From positions 1 through 57,183 of the forward strand of contig DISR01000069.1 of assembly GCA_002421825.1 (NCBI GenBank): a stretch of 57,183 nucleotides of DNA, in the 5' to 3' direction. A model generated the notes under the pieces. That model saw only the letters and a list, made by a program, of their open reading frames with translations, had not been told where the DNA came from and did not search any database. The translations under genes and the position numbers were made by a program. Position 1 is the first letter of the stretch, and each line of letters opens with the position of its first letter. Positions 17,581 to 25,212 of the stretch are shown piece after piece. Source of the DNA: Thiobacillus sp. UBA6205 (GTDB lineage Bacteria > Pseudomonadota > Gammaproteobacteria > Burkholderiales > Thiobacillaceae).

Positions 17581-18633
17581 ATGCGCAACTTCCACGAACT
17601 GGTCGAAACGGTGCAGAAGAACTGCCACATTGCGGACGCGAACCACGCCCGCAACATGACCATGTGCACCTACCTTCTGGAAATGCGCGAGTTCTTCCGC
17701 TGGGAAAACGAACTGCCGCTTTCACAGCAGCCGCCACGCGCCGAAATCGGGCCCTGGATGATCGAGCGCGAATCGCTGTGGGAGCGCATAGAGGAAGACG
17801 ATTTCGCCGCGCTGCCCGTCAACGGGCAAGCCATCGATCCCTTCGAAAGCCGCGCCGTCAACGAAGCGCTGCTGCCCGAAGGCCTGGTCTACGGTGCCGG
17901 TATCGGCCGCTACCGCAAGCCGCACTTCTTCCTGGGCGAACTGAAGCGCAAGGAAGAGCGCGAAGGCCTCACCATCTACGTCACCGGCTGCGAATACGCG
18001 CGCGACCTTTCCACCCTGCCCGCCGCCTACCAGGACGGCGCCATCTTCCTGCGTACCGATGCCTTGAAGCGGGCGCTATGGGAAAAAGTCGAGCTGTGGG
18101 GCCAGAAAAAGCCCGAAGGCGCCATGAAAGCCGCATTGCAGTGCTACGGTTTCGACCGCGACCCCGAAGCCGCGCTTTCCCGCATGACCGAGACCGAAAG
18201 CGAAGCCGTCATCCTGCACGAAGTGGGCGAAGCGCGCGCCGACAAACTGCTCGGTGCGGAGTGGCATAAAATGCTCGCCGGCTTCACCCACAAGCATGCG
18301 GAAATGCTGGCGCGATCGGTTCGCGACAATCTCGCCGATTGCCTGTCCACGCTGCCGACGATCGTCGAAAAAAATGCCTGGTGCAGCTTGCACTACTACA
18401 TGGCCGAATTCGACGGCCTGCGCCTGGTGCTCTTCCCTCGCCTGACCGAGGCTTACAAGGCCTGGCGCGAGAGCGGCCGGGCCGACGCCCTGGTGGCGGC
18501 CATCGATGAAGGCCGGCGCCACTGGCAGGAACAGGCGGAAATGCTTTTGGAAATTTACCGCGACGATCCGAAACAGGCGCAGGCCCGCATCCGGGAACTG
18601 CTCAAGCCCAATCCCTGCCCGCTGACGCTTTAA
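17581..18633 (+). CDS. Conserved cytoplasmic protein, unknown
   Basis: A 350-residue soluble protein. The start ATG at 17581 is preferred over an upstream in-frame ATG because a strong ribosome site GGAGGAG (17572-17578) lies just before it. It holds segments such as ADANHARNMTMCTYLLEMREFFRWE, which look like a helical N-terminal domain, and ILHEVGEARADKLLG, where the His and Glu residues could bind a metal. No named family can be assigned with confidence. It is the last gene of the dsrS-linked run and converges with the NUDIX gene. Confidence 0.75.
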   Translation: MRNFHELVETVQKNCHIADANHARNMTMCTYLLEMREFFRWENELPLSQQPPRAEIGPWMIERESLWERIEEDDFAALPVNGQAIDPFESRAVNEALLPEGLVYGAGIGRYRKPHFFLGELKRKEEREGLTIYVTGCEYARDLSTLPAAYQDGAIFLRTDALKRALWEKVELWGQKKPEGAMKAALQCYGFDRDPEAALSRMTETESEAVILHEVGEARADKLLGAEWHKMLAGFTHKHAEMLARSVRDNLADCLSTLPTIVEKNAWCSLHYYMAEFDGLRLVLFPRLTEAYKAWRESGRADALVAAIDEGRRHWQEQAEMLLEIYRDDPKQAQARIRELLKPNPCPLTL

Positions 18634-18651
18634 TCATCCAGAAAACCGCAT

Positions 18652-18783
18652 TTGAGCCACGGGGCGCACGGGGAACACGGGGGGTATCGGATATTGGGCT
18701 TGCGCTGATCACCTGATGGGTGTGCGACTTCAAGTCCAATTCCCGTGGCTTTCCCCGTGTGCCCCGTGTCCCCCCGTGGTTAA
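18652..18783. repeat. Palindromic element, CACGGGG type, ending TTAACCACGG
   Basis: The left arm (18653-18684) is three imperfect units of NNCACGGGG; the right arm (18741-18783) is the complement and ends CCGTGGTTAA. Its end (TTAACCACGG on the minus strand) is nearly that of the TTAACCGCGG element, so the two families seem related. The TAA inside it serves as the stop codon of the NUDIX gene, so the element has replaced or set the gene's 3' end. It lies between converging genes. Confidence 0.85.
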
Positions 18784-19343
18784 CTGCTTTTCTGGGAATC
18801 ATTGGGCTCCACGGACGACCGAATATCGCCGAAGTGGAACCTGAAGCCGCCGTTGGCGCGGTCCTGGAAATACAGTTCCAGCGATGCCTTGACGGTGCGG
18901 AAGGCGAGTTCTTCCCAGGGAATTTCGTGCTCGGCAAACAGGCGCACTTCCAGGCTTTCGATGCCCGGCTTGTAGTCGAGGTCGAGCAGGCGCGCACGGA
19001 ACATGAAATACACCTGGTTGACGTGCGGCAGGTTGAAGAGCGTGTAGAGTGGCCCCAATTCCACGCGCGCGCCGGCTTCCTCCCAGGTTTCGCGCAGGGC
19101 GCCCTCGGCGGTGGTCTCGCCGTTTTCCATGAAGCCGGCAGGCAGGGTCCACAGGCCGTATTTCGGTTCGATGGCGCGGCGGCACAGCAGCACCTTGTCT
19201 TCCCACTCGGGAATGCAGCCCACCACCATCTTGGGATTCTGGTAATGAATGGTGCCGCACGCCGGACACACGTGGCGCGGCAGATGGTCGCCCTCGGGAA
19301 CGAGGAATTCAACACTGCCGCCGCAATGACTGCAAAATTTCAT
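18780..19343 (-). CDS. NUDIX hydrolase with zinc ribbon
   Basis: A 187-residue protein with an N-terminal zinc ribbon (C-S-H-C-G near residue 4 and C-P-A-C-G near residue 28) and a NUDIX domain whose box is complete: G-F-M-E-N-G-E, then R-E-T-W-E-E-A-G. The family hydrolyses nucleoside diphosphates linked to another group, such as ADP-ribose or NADH. The ATG at 19343 opens the zinc ribbon directly. It is divergent from the sensor kinase gene. Its last codons and stop lie inside a palindromic element. Confidence 0.9.
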   Translation of the reverse strand: MKFCSHCGGSVEFLVPEGDHLPRHVCPACGTIHYQNPKMVVGCIPEWEDKVLLCRRAIEPKYGLWTLPAGFMENGETTAEGALRETWEEAGARVELGPLYTLFNLPHVNQVYFMFRARLLDLDYKPGIESLEVRLFAEHEIPWEELAFRTVKASLELYFQDRANGGFRFHFGDIRSSVEPNDSQKSS

Positions 19344-19443
19344 GTCTGAACCAATGTCTTTCCGGCAAGGTAACAAATTTCGCCAAACCCCGCCAGCAGT
19401 GCATAATTGGAAAGTTTCCAGGCAGTTTCCAGGCCGATTCAGA

Positions 19444-20643
19444 ATGCGCAATCCCCAGCAACACCCCGACCAGAGCTTCGCCCCGCAACTGGGGGGCGAG
19501 CGCCCGCAGAACACCGACCTCAAGGTGCTGACGGACATCGCCGCGTCGCTTTCCATGGACGTGGACGTCGAGCATCTGCTCGACAGCTTCCTCGGCACCA
19601 TGGTGCGGCTGTCCAATGCGCACGCCGGCATCGTCCGCGTGCTGACGCCGGACGGCAAAAGCCTGCGCATCGTCGGTGCCGAAGGCCTGCCGCAGGAAGC
19701 GCTGGCGACAAACAGCGTCATGCCGCTGGAAACCGCGCTGTGCGGCCAGCCGGTCGGATCCTCCATCAAGAACCTGCCCTATCTCTTCGAATGCAAGGGC
19801 AACACCGCCCAGGCCTTCGGCATGGAAGGCGGCTGGGTGGTGGCGCTGCCGCTCAAGTACAAGAACACCCTGCTCGGCGTGTACAACCTGTTCCTGAAAA
19901 AAGACCAGGCCATACCGGAGGACGTCAGCCTGCTGTTCGCCTCCATCATCGAGCACCTGGGCATGGCCATGGAAAATGCGCGGCTCACGCGCGAGAACCT
20001 GCGCATCACCCTGATGAACGAACGCCAGATGCTGGCCAATGAAATCCACGATTCGCTGGCGCAGACCCTGGCCTACATGAAGATGCGGCTTGCCATGCTG
20101 CGCGAGGCGGTGCACGGCGACAAGCCCGAACTCACGGAAAAGTATTTGACCGACGTAGATTCGGCCCTGGAGTCGGCTTATTCCGGCCTGCGCGAACTGA
20201 TCAGCCAGTTCCGCCACCGCATGGACCCACGCGGCATCCTGCCCGCGCTGCAGGAGCTGCTCGACGGCGTCGCCAAGAAAATCAACGCCAGGGTCAGGCT
20301 CGACAACCAGGTCAAGGACCTCGCGCTCAGCGCCGACCAGGAGGCACAGGTCTACCGCATCGTGCAGGAATCGCTCGCCAACATCTGCAAGCATTCCTAC
20401 GCGCGCCTGGTGCAGGTCATTCTGGAGGACACCGGCACCCACTACCGCATCAGCATCATCGACGACGGCATCGGCCTCTACGCTGCCGGGCACACCGGCC
20501 CCGGCATGCACTTCGGCATGAACATCATGCGCGAGCGCGCCGAGCGCATCAAGGGCATGGTCGAAATCCGCAGCCGCGTGGGCGGCGGCACCCGCGTCAC
20601 CCTGGTTTTCCCCCATGCGCAGCAGTCAGGAATGAACCTCTGA
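19444..20643 (+). CDS. NarX-like sensor histidine kinase with GAF domain, no membrane segment
   Basis: A protein of 399 residues with a GAF-type sensory domain (about residues 25-190), then a HisKA_3 dimerisation region with the phosphoacceptor His202 in NEIHDSLAQTL, and a HATPase domain with IVQESLANICKHS, DDGIG and HFGMNIMRERA. The kinase half is typical of the NarX/NarL class. No membrane helix is visible, so it senses a cytoplasmic signal. Three cysteines or fewer are seen in the GAF domain, so a redox ligand is possible but unproven. The start at 19444 avoids overlap with the divergent NUDIX gene; an earlier in-frame start at 19342 is open. Confidence 0.85.
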   Translation: MRNPQQHPDQSFAPQLGGERPQNTDLKVLTDIAASLSMDVDVEHLLDSFLGTMVRLSNAHAGIVRVLTPDGKSLRIVGAEGLPQEALATNSVMPLETALCGQPVGSSIKNLPYLFECKGNTAQAFGMEGGWVVALPLKYKNTLLGVYNLFLKKDQAIPEDVSLLFASIIEHLGMAMENARLTRENLRITLMNERQMLANEIHDSLAQTLAYMKMRLAMLREAVHGDKPELTEKYLTDVDSALESAYSGLRELISQFRHRMDPRGILPALQELLDGVAKKINARVRLDNQVKDLALSADQEAQVYRIVQESLANICKHSYARLVQVILEDTGTHYRISIIDDGIGLYAAGHTGPGMHFGMNIMRERAERIKGMVEIRSRVGGGTRVTLVFPHAQQSGMNL

Positions 20644-20903
20644 AGAAGCCATCCATGAGCCGCGTTTGCACGAAAAATGCTCAGTTGCAAGGCGCGCGAC
20701 GAAGGTCGTATTGGACATACGAAGCCGAGGAGCGCAACGCCGCAGATGGGCATTTTTTGTGCAAACCCTCCGGGGCGCGGTTTTCCGGGCGGTCTGCTTT
20801 GTCGCGTCGCTTGCAAAGGGGAGTGGCCATTTGCTGCGCGTCGCTTCGCGCATCCCATCCCGGAAAACCGCGCCGCGGCCACGGATGGATTCTTCAGAGG
20901 TTC
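20634..20903. repeat. Three-hairpin spacer between kinase and response regulator
   Basis: Outer arms of about 30 bases (20634-20664 with 20874-20903) are near-perfect complements. The left one covers the last codons of the kinase, and the right one reaches six bases before the regulator start and includes its ribosome-site region AGAGGTTCC. Inside are a second pair (20664-20682 with 20748-20766) and a perfect 16-base pair (20774-20789 with 20859-20874). The region has no gene. A fully folded spacer would hide the regulator's translation start. Confidence 0.85.
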
Positions 20904-20908
20904 CTTAA

Positions 20909-21568
20909 ATGAGCGAAAAGATCCGCGTCATCATCGTCGACGACCACACCCTGTTCCGCGAGGGTCTGGCCGAGCTGCTTGAACACTATGGCACCATCCA
21001 CGTCTGCGGCATCACCGGCGACCCGGAAGTCGCGCGCCAACTGCTGAAGGAGCACCAGCCCGACGTGGTTCTGCTCGATCTGCACCTGCCGCCGACCGAC
21101 GGCATTACCCTGATGCAGAAACTGCGCGAGGAAGGCCTGTTCTTCACCACCCTCATCCTCACCGTGAGCGACGAGGAAGAAGACCTCGCCAGCGCCCTGC
21201 GCGCCGGCGTCCAGGGCTACCTGCTGAAGAACATGGAACCGTCCGAAGTGGTCGATGCCATCATGCGCGCCGACAAGGGCGAAACCGTGGTCGCCCCGCA
21301 AATGACCGCCAAGCTCGTGACCCTGCTCGACAGCAAGAAAGGCAAGGCCACCTCGCTCATCAACCAGCTCACCGCGCGCGAACGCGAGATCCTCTCCTAT
21401 CTGGCCAAGGGCGAAAGCAACAAGGCCATCGCCAAGGAGCTCGGCATCAGCCACGACACGGTGAAGCTGCATGTGCGGAATATTTTGTCGAAGCTGAACC
21501 TGACTTCACGGGTGGAGGCGGCGGTGTTTGCGGTGGAGCAGAGGCTGACGCCGCCGAGGCATTCGTAG
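20909..21568 (+). CDS. NarL/FixJ-family response regulator
   Basis: A 219-residue regulator with a receiver domain (acidic pair D11-D12, phosphoacceptor Asp57 in VVLLDLHLP, Lys in YLLKNMEP) and a C-terminal LuxR-type helix-turn-helix (LTAREREILSYLAKGESNKA, then HDTVKLHVRNILSKL). It is the natural partner of the kinase upstream, although 265 bases of folded DNA separate them. Targets are unknown; I looked for an obvious heptamer operator nearby and saw none. Confidence 0.93.
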   Translation: MSEKIRVIIVDDHTLFREGLAELLEHYGTIHVCGITGDPEVARQLLKEHQPDVVLLDLHLPPTDGITLMQKLREEGLFFTTLILTVSDEEEDLASALRAGVQGYLLKNMEPSEVVDAIMRADKGETVVAPQMTAKLVTLLDSKKGKATSLINQLTAREREILSYLAKGESNKAIAKELGISHDTVKLHVRNILSKLNLTSRVEAAVFAVEQRLTPPRHS

Positions 21569-21577
21569 ATTAGTGCC

Positions 21578-21904
21578 GTGAAAGTTATCTACAAGATCAC
21601 TTATCCGAATGGGAAGATCTACGTAGGCAAAGATGTCACTGATGACATCAACTACTTTGGCAGCGCAAATAGCAAACTGATCGAACGCGATTTCTCGCGA
21701 GTGCAGCGTCGCGACTTCACCATCAGAAAAGAAATACTCTGGGAGTCTGACTCAGCTTCTGACAGCGAAGCTGCATTGTTCCGCCCGCAAGCTCCAGGCT
21801 GCGGCGGCAAAGACGGGGAAACTTCAAAAGCCACCCCCAAAATATGCACCCTTCACCACCGTCATTGCGAGCGCAGCGCGGCAATCCAGTTTAAGAAGGC
21901 TTAG
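21578..21904 (+). pseudogene. Truncated GIY-YIG nuclease-like gene
   Basis: The first 66 codons (GTG start, KVIYKITYPNGKIYVGKD, then YFGSANSKLI, RDFTIRKEILWES) match the core of a small family of GIY-YIG domain proteins. After DSASDSEA, near 21775, the homology stops and the frame runs on through repeat DNA to 21904. The usual C-terminal 20-25 residues with the last active-site region are missing. Insertion of, or deletion into, the repeat block downstream is the likely cause. It is very unlikely to be an active nuclease. Confidence 0.7.
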
Positions 21905-21950
21905 CCACATTTGACTGGACTGCCGCGCCCCTTCGGGGCTCGCAGTGACG
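21860..21950. repeat. Palindromic element, CGTCATTGCGAGC type
   Basis: Inverted repeat whose ends read CGTCATTGCGAGCGCAG and its complement CTCGCAGTGACG, with paired CCAGT inner ends. This ERIC-like sequence is common between genes in many proteobacteria. A half copy (GATTGCTTCGCTACGCTCGC and onward) is present at 22288-22314. Confidence 0.8.
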
Positions 21951-22012
21951 AAAAAACCCGCCCCTCGCCGAGTCCCCGGTGTTCCCCCCCTCTGGGCTGC
22001 CTCGGGCGGGGG

Positions 22013-22112
22013 CTTGAATTGGGGGAAGTTGAGGCGAGCGTGTCTGAGCACGTGGCCGCCCGGGCGTTTTTCCCGGGCGGATCGTGCGAGTTTGCGAGCC
22101 GCCCAATTCAAG
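22013..22112. repeat. Palindrome with CTTGAATTGGG ends and inner hairpin
   Basis: Ends CTTGAATTGGG (22013-22023) and CCCAATTCAAG (22102-22112) are complementary. A perfect inner stem CCGCCCGGG/CCCGGGCGG (22056-22064 and 22072-22080) has a loop of CGTTTTT. No reading frame of coding type is seen here. Confidence 0.75.
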
Positions 22113-22165
22113 TCACCGACCGAGGTTTACCCCGAAGGGGCAGCACAGCGGGGCCGCCTTTCTTT

Positions 22166-22200
22166 GGTTACTTTCTTTGGCGGAGCAAAGAAAGTAACTT
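22166..22200. repeat. Hairpin GGTTACTTTCTTTG / CAAAGAAAGTAACTT
   Basis: A 14-base near-perfect stem with a six-base loop. This type is widespread as an intergenic repeat in Gammaproteobacteria and Betaproteobacteria. It lies in the 504-base gap 21905-22408, which holds only repeats and the terminator at 22336. Confidence 0.8.
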
Positions 22201-22287
22201 GCCGCCGGGCAACCCCCGGCCACAGGTCTATGCACCTAGGAGATGGCCAACCTAACCAACGCTCTCCGCTTATCAAACAAAACCCTG

Positions 22288-22314
22288 GATTGCTTCGCTA
22301 CGCTCGCAATGACG
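22288..22314. repeat. Half copy of the CGTCATTGCGAGC-type element
   Basis: Only one arm is present (complement of CGTCATTGCGAGCGTAGCGA). It indicates that the gap grew by repeated insertion and partial loss of repeat elements. Confidence 0.65.
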
Positions 22315-22335
22315 GCGCAGGTAACATGCAGACAA

Positions 22336-22361
22336 CAAAAAGGGGATTCCGAAGAATCCCC
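22336..22361 (-). terminator. Strong intrinsic terminator with TTCG loop, downstream of the sigma/anti-sigma pair
   Basis: Read on the minus strand it is GGGGATTC-TTCG-GAATCCCC followed at once by TTTTTGTT, an eight-pair stem with the extra-stable TTCG tetraloop. It lies about 50 bases past the stop of the anti-sigma gene and should end its transcript. Confidence 0.88.
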
Positions 22362-22394
22362 CTCACCCCAACCCTCTCCCGCCAGGGGAGAGGG
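22362..22394. repeat. CCCTCTCCC hairpin element
   Basis: CCCTCACCCCAACCCTCTCCC followed after GCCA by GGGGAGAGGG. This common intergenic palindrome sits between the anti-sigma stop and the terminator. Confidence 0.75.
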
Positions 22395-22408
22395 AGTTAG
22401 AAGTACGC

Positions 22409-23131
22409 TTACACCCGAATGTAAGTCCACCCCTCCTTCATCTTGCTCACCACCTCGCCGATCACCGAAGGCACCATCCGGGCTTCCTCGATGAGCGTGA
22501 CGGTCTTGCCTTCGCGTTCGATGCGCGCCACGGCCTGGCCGCAGGCGATGAACTTGAGGTTGGCGTGCTTGTTCGCCAGCGCGTTGATGCGTTCGCGATA
22601 AGGCGTGAAGTCTTCACGCAGCAGGTTGAGGCCGTAATTGTTGGCAACGATTTCCAGTTCGGCCGGCACGCCTTCCTTCTTGGCGTTGTCGAGGATCTGG
22701 TCGGCATAGTCCAGCACCGCGACCATGCGCTCGGGTTTGTCGGAATCGATGTGCAGGATGAAGCGGTTGCCGGCGGTTGCCTGCTGATGGCTGGTGTGCA
22801 TGAACTCGCCTTTTTGCGCCAGCGCGGCAGGCAGGATGCTGCCCCCCGCCGGGCGCAAGGTCCAGCCGATCATGCCGCCCAGGCCCAGCAGCAGGACGGC
22901 CGCCGCGGCCTGCATGCCCCAGGAGCGGGTATTGCCCCACTGCGTCGACTGCTTCGGCTCGACGCCGTCATAGGCGTGCCTGACCATGGACTTGAGCTGG
23001 CGGGTCTCGCAACTGCGCCTGGCCAGTTCCGGATCCTGCTTGATCGCCTCGAAAACCTCGCCCATTTCGCTGGGGGTGAGCTGCTGATCGACGAAGGCAT
23101 TCAGGGTTTCGTCGGTAATGCGCATGTTCAT
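22409..23131 (-). CDS. Anti-sigma factor fused to an extracytoplasmic DsrE-like domain
   Basis: A 240-residue protein with three parts. Residues 1-60 look like an anti-sigma domain (TDETLNAFVDQQLTPSEMGE), without the zinc-binding HxxxCxxC. Residues about 72-90 form one membrane helix. Residues about 122-240 match the DsrE/DsrF-like family (COG1416 type): RFILHIDSDKPER, VANNYGLNLL, and the conserved Cys197 in FIACGQAV, ending MKEGWTYIRV. The outer domain would lie in the periplasm. DsrE folds carry persulfide on cysteine, so this is a plausible sulfane-sulfur or thiol sensor. Its ATG overlaps the sigma gene's stop (ATGA). Confidence 0.85.
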   Translation of the reverse strand: MNMRITDETLNAFVDQQLTPSEMGEVFEAIKQDPELARRSCETRQLKSMVRHAYDGVEPKQSTQWGNTRSWGMQAAAAVLLLGLGGMIGWTLRPAGGSILPAALAQKGEFMHTSHQQATAGNRFILHIDSDKPERMVAVLDYADQILDNAKKEGVPAELEIVANNYGLNLLREDFTPYRERINALANKHANLKFIACGQAVARIEREGKTVTLIEEARMVPSVIGEVVSKMKEGWTYIRV

Positions 23132-23673
23132 TTCACTCTCCTGAGACCGGCCGCCTGAACAGCCGGCCTGACATCGGTCAACATTTCCTTGAGCGCGGCG
23201 CGCGCGCGGGCCAGGCGGCTCATCACGGTACCGGCGGGCACGCCGAGGATTTCCGCCACTTCGGCATAGCTGCGGTCCTCCATGTCCACCAGGGTCAGCA
23301 CCTGGCGCTGGCCCAGGGGCAGGCGGGCAATGGCGTTGCGCACGGTGATCGCGGTCTGGCGACCGGCCAGGTTCTGCTCGGGCGAAAGCTCTTCCGACTC
23401 CAGGCGCTCGGCCCAGTCGTCGATATCCTCCAGCACGCCCGCCATTTTCTTGCGCAGGCAGTCGCGCCAGCAATTGTTGAGAATCACCATCAGCCAGCCC
23501 TCGAGCGCGCGCGGCTCTTTCAGCGGAGAAGTCGTGGCCAGCGCCCGCGCCAGCGCTTCCTGCACCAGGTCTTCGGCCATTTCGCGATTGCCGCACCAGG
23601 CATAGGCGAGGCGAAACAGGCGCGTGCGATGGCGCAGTATTTCCTGCTGGGTGCTTCTGCAAAACCAGACCAT
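23128..23673 (-). CDS. ECF-type RNA polymerase sigma factor
   Basis: A 181-residue extracytoplasmic-function sigma factor. Region 2 includes LFRLAYAWCGNREMAEDLVQ, and region 4 contains LPLGQRQVLTLVDMEDRSYA with the helix-turn-helix GVPAGTVMSRLARAR. It starts at an ATG with a strong ribosome site GGAGGAG five bases before it. The gene is followed with a four-base overlap by its anti-sigma factor, the standard arrangement for a membrane-signalled switch. The promoter at 23694 has an ECF-like form, suggesting autoregulation. Confidence 0.93.
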   Translation of the reverse strand: MVWFCRSTQQEILRHRTRLFRLAYAWCGNREMAEDLVQEALARALATTSPLKEPRALEGWLMVILNNCWRDCLRKKMAGVLEDIDDWAERLESEELSPEQNLAGRQTAITVRNAIARLPLGQRQVLTLVDMEDRSYAEVAEILGVPAGTVMSRLARARAALKEMLTDVRPAVQAAGLRRVK

Positions 23674-23693
23674 TTGTCTCCTCCGATGCCTTG

Positions 23694-23722
23694 TAAGACG
23701 CGGCGGGCGTCCGACTTATTCC
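23694..23722 (-). promoter_or_regulatory. Predicted ECF-type promoter of the sigma/anti-sigma operon
   Basis: On the minus strand GGAATAA (23722-23716) is followed after exactly 15 bases by CGTCTTA (23700-23694). This is the general -35 GGAA and -10 CGTC form of ECF promoters. It lies about 20 bases before the sigma start codon, so the leader is very short. I infer autoregulation. The other promoter in this gap serves the divergent BT1 transporter. Confidence 0.55.
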
Positions 23723-23853
23723 ATGGTTTCCCGATTCTGTTCCCGGCAAGGCCGCCTCGCAACGGTACATGTTGACCAAATCCGGGAAACGGCGGCTAAA
23801 AGCCCGGCCAAAGCCGCTATGATGGCGGCATTGTCCAGTACTGCCCCAGCCCG

Positions 23854-25146
23854 ATGAATCCAGCTTCCGCAAGCTCTACCGACCCTGTTCAGGCCCGGCG
23901 CCTGTTCTTGCTGTTCGGCCTGGCCTATTTTGCGCAGAGCTTCGCGCAAATGGGCGGCCTCATCGGCCAGCCGCTCAATTTTTACCTCAAGGAGGAACTG
24001 GGGCTGTCCGCCAGCGAGGTTTCGGAGTATCTCGCCATCGCCTCCATGCCCTGGGTGATCAAGCCGGTCTACGGCCTGGTCAGCGACTACCTGCCGCTGT
24101 TCGGCTACCGGCGCAAGACCTGGCTCATGCTGGTGAACCTGCTGGCCGCCGCCGGCTTCATGTGGCTGGGCGGCCTCGCGGAACCCGCCTCGCTCGTTAT
24201 CGCGCTCACGCTCACCGCCTTCGGCACCGCGGCATCCGACGTCATCATCGACGCCCTGATGGTGGAAAAAGGCGCCGAGACCGGCCTCACCGCGCGCTTC
24301 CTCGGCACGCAGTGGTTCTGGTTCAAGGTCGCCGCCGTCGTCACCGCGCTCGCCGGCGGCTTCCTCGCCAATACTTTCGAGCCGGCCACCGCACTCCACA
24401 TCGCCGCCACCGTCACCATGCTGGCGCCCATCGCCGTGCTCACGGCCAGCTATTTCCTGGTGCAGGAGAAGCCGAGCCGCATCGAGCTGGCGGCGATGAA
24501 ACAGACCACGCAAAGCGTGTGGCTGGCGGTGCGCTCGCCGAAACTGCAGCTGGCCGCGGTGTTCGTGACGCTGTGGTGCTTCAGCCCCGGCTTCGGCACG
24601 CCGCTGTACTTCCACATGACCGACGTGCTGCGCTTCGACCAGCAGTTCATCGGCCAGTTGTCGGCATTCACCGCGGCGGGCGGTGTCATCGGTGCCTGGC
24701 TGTTCGGGCACGTGCTGGCCCGGCGCTCCGTCGCGGTGCAGGCCAATGTCGCCATCAGCGCAGCGATCCTGGCGGTGCTGGCCTATCTTGCGCTGGCGCA
24801 GCCGAGCAGCCATGCGCAAACCATCGCCGCGCCGCTGCATGTCGCCGTCGGCACGCTGAACCAGATCGGCATGCTGATGATCCTCGCGGTGGCCGCGCGC
24901 GCCTGCCCGCCGCGCGCCGAGGGCTTCACCTTCGCCGTCATGATGTCGCTCTACAACGCCGCCGACCAGCTTTCTTCCGTGATCGGCGCGCGGCTCTACG
25001 AAGAGACGTTCCAGCAGTCTTTCGCGCCGCTGCTGTGGGTCGCAGCCGGCTCGCTCGCGCTGTGCTACCTGCTGGTGCCCTCCCTCGGCCGGCAGCAGGG
25101 GCAGGCCATGCCGTTGCGGCCCGCGGAGGAAAGCGCAGCCGGATGA
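23854..25146 (+). CDS. BT1/folate-biopterin-type major facilitator transporter
   Basis: A 430-residue membrane protein with about 12 predicted helices. The N-terminal half has the pattern IGQPLNFYLKEELGLSASEV and KPVYGLVSDYLPLFGYRRKTW, typical of the folate-biopterin transporter (BT1) family, and the C-terminal half has GTLNQIGMLMILAVAARACP. Its natural substrate in bacteria is seldom known. It is divergent from the ECF sigma gene and sits upstream of the MoxR-DUF58-TgpA operon, from which it is separated by 66 bases. Confidence 0.82.
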   Translation: MNPASASSTDPVQARRLFLLFGLAYFAQSFAQMGGLIGQPLNFYLKEELGLSASEVSEYLAIASMPWVIKPVYGLVSDYLPLFGYRRKTWLMLVNLLAAAGFMWLGGLAEPASLVIALTLTAFGTAASDVIIDALMVEKGAETGLTARFLGTQWFWFKVAAVVTALAGGFLANTFEPATALHIAATVTMLAPIAVLTASYFLVQEKPSRIELAAMKQTTQSVWLAVRSPKLQLAAVFVTLWCFSPGFGTPLYFHMTDVLRFDQQFIGQLSAFTAAGGVIGAWLFGHVLARRSVAVQANVAISAAILAVLAYLALAQPSSHAQTIAAPLHVAVGTLNQIGMLMILAVAARACPPRAEGFTFAVMMSLYNAADQLSSVIGARLYEETFQQSFAPLLWVAAGSLALCYLLVPSLGRQQGQAMPLRPAEESAAG

Positions 25147-25212
25147 TCGTCTAAGGAACGATTCCCTCCCTGCGGCGTCAAGACAGGAGCGTTTTCGCCG
25201 TTTTAATCATTT

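Noticed and set aside
20644..20900. A small gene in the kinase-regulator gap
   Set aside because: All open frames there are made of inverted repeat DNA and lack ribosome sites and family motifs.
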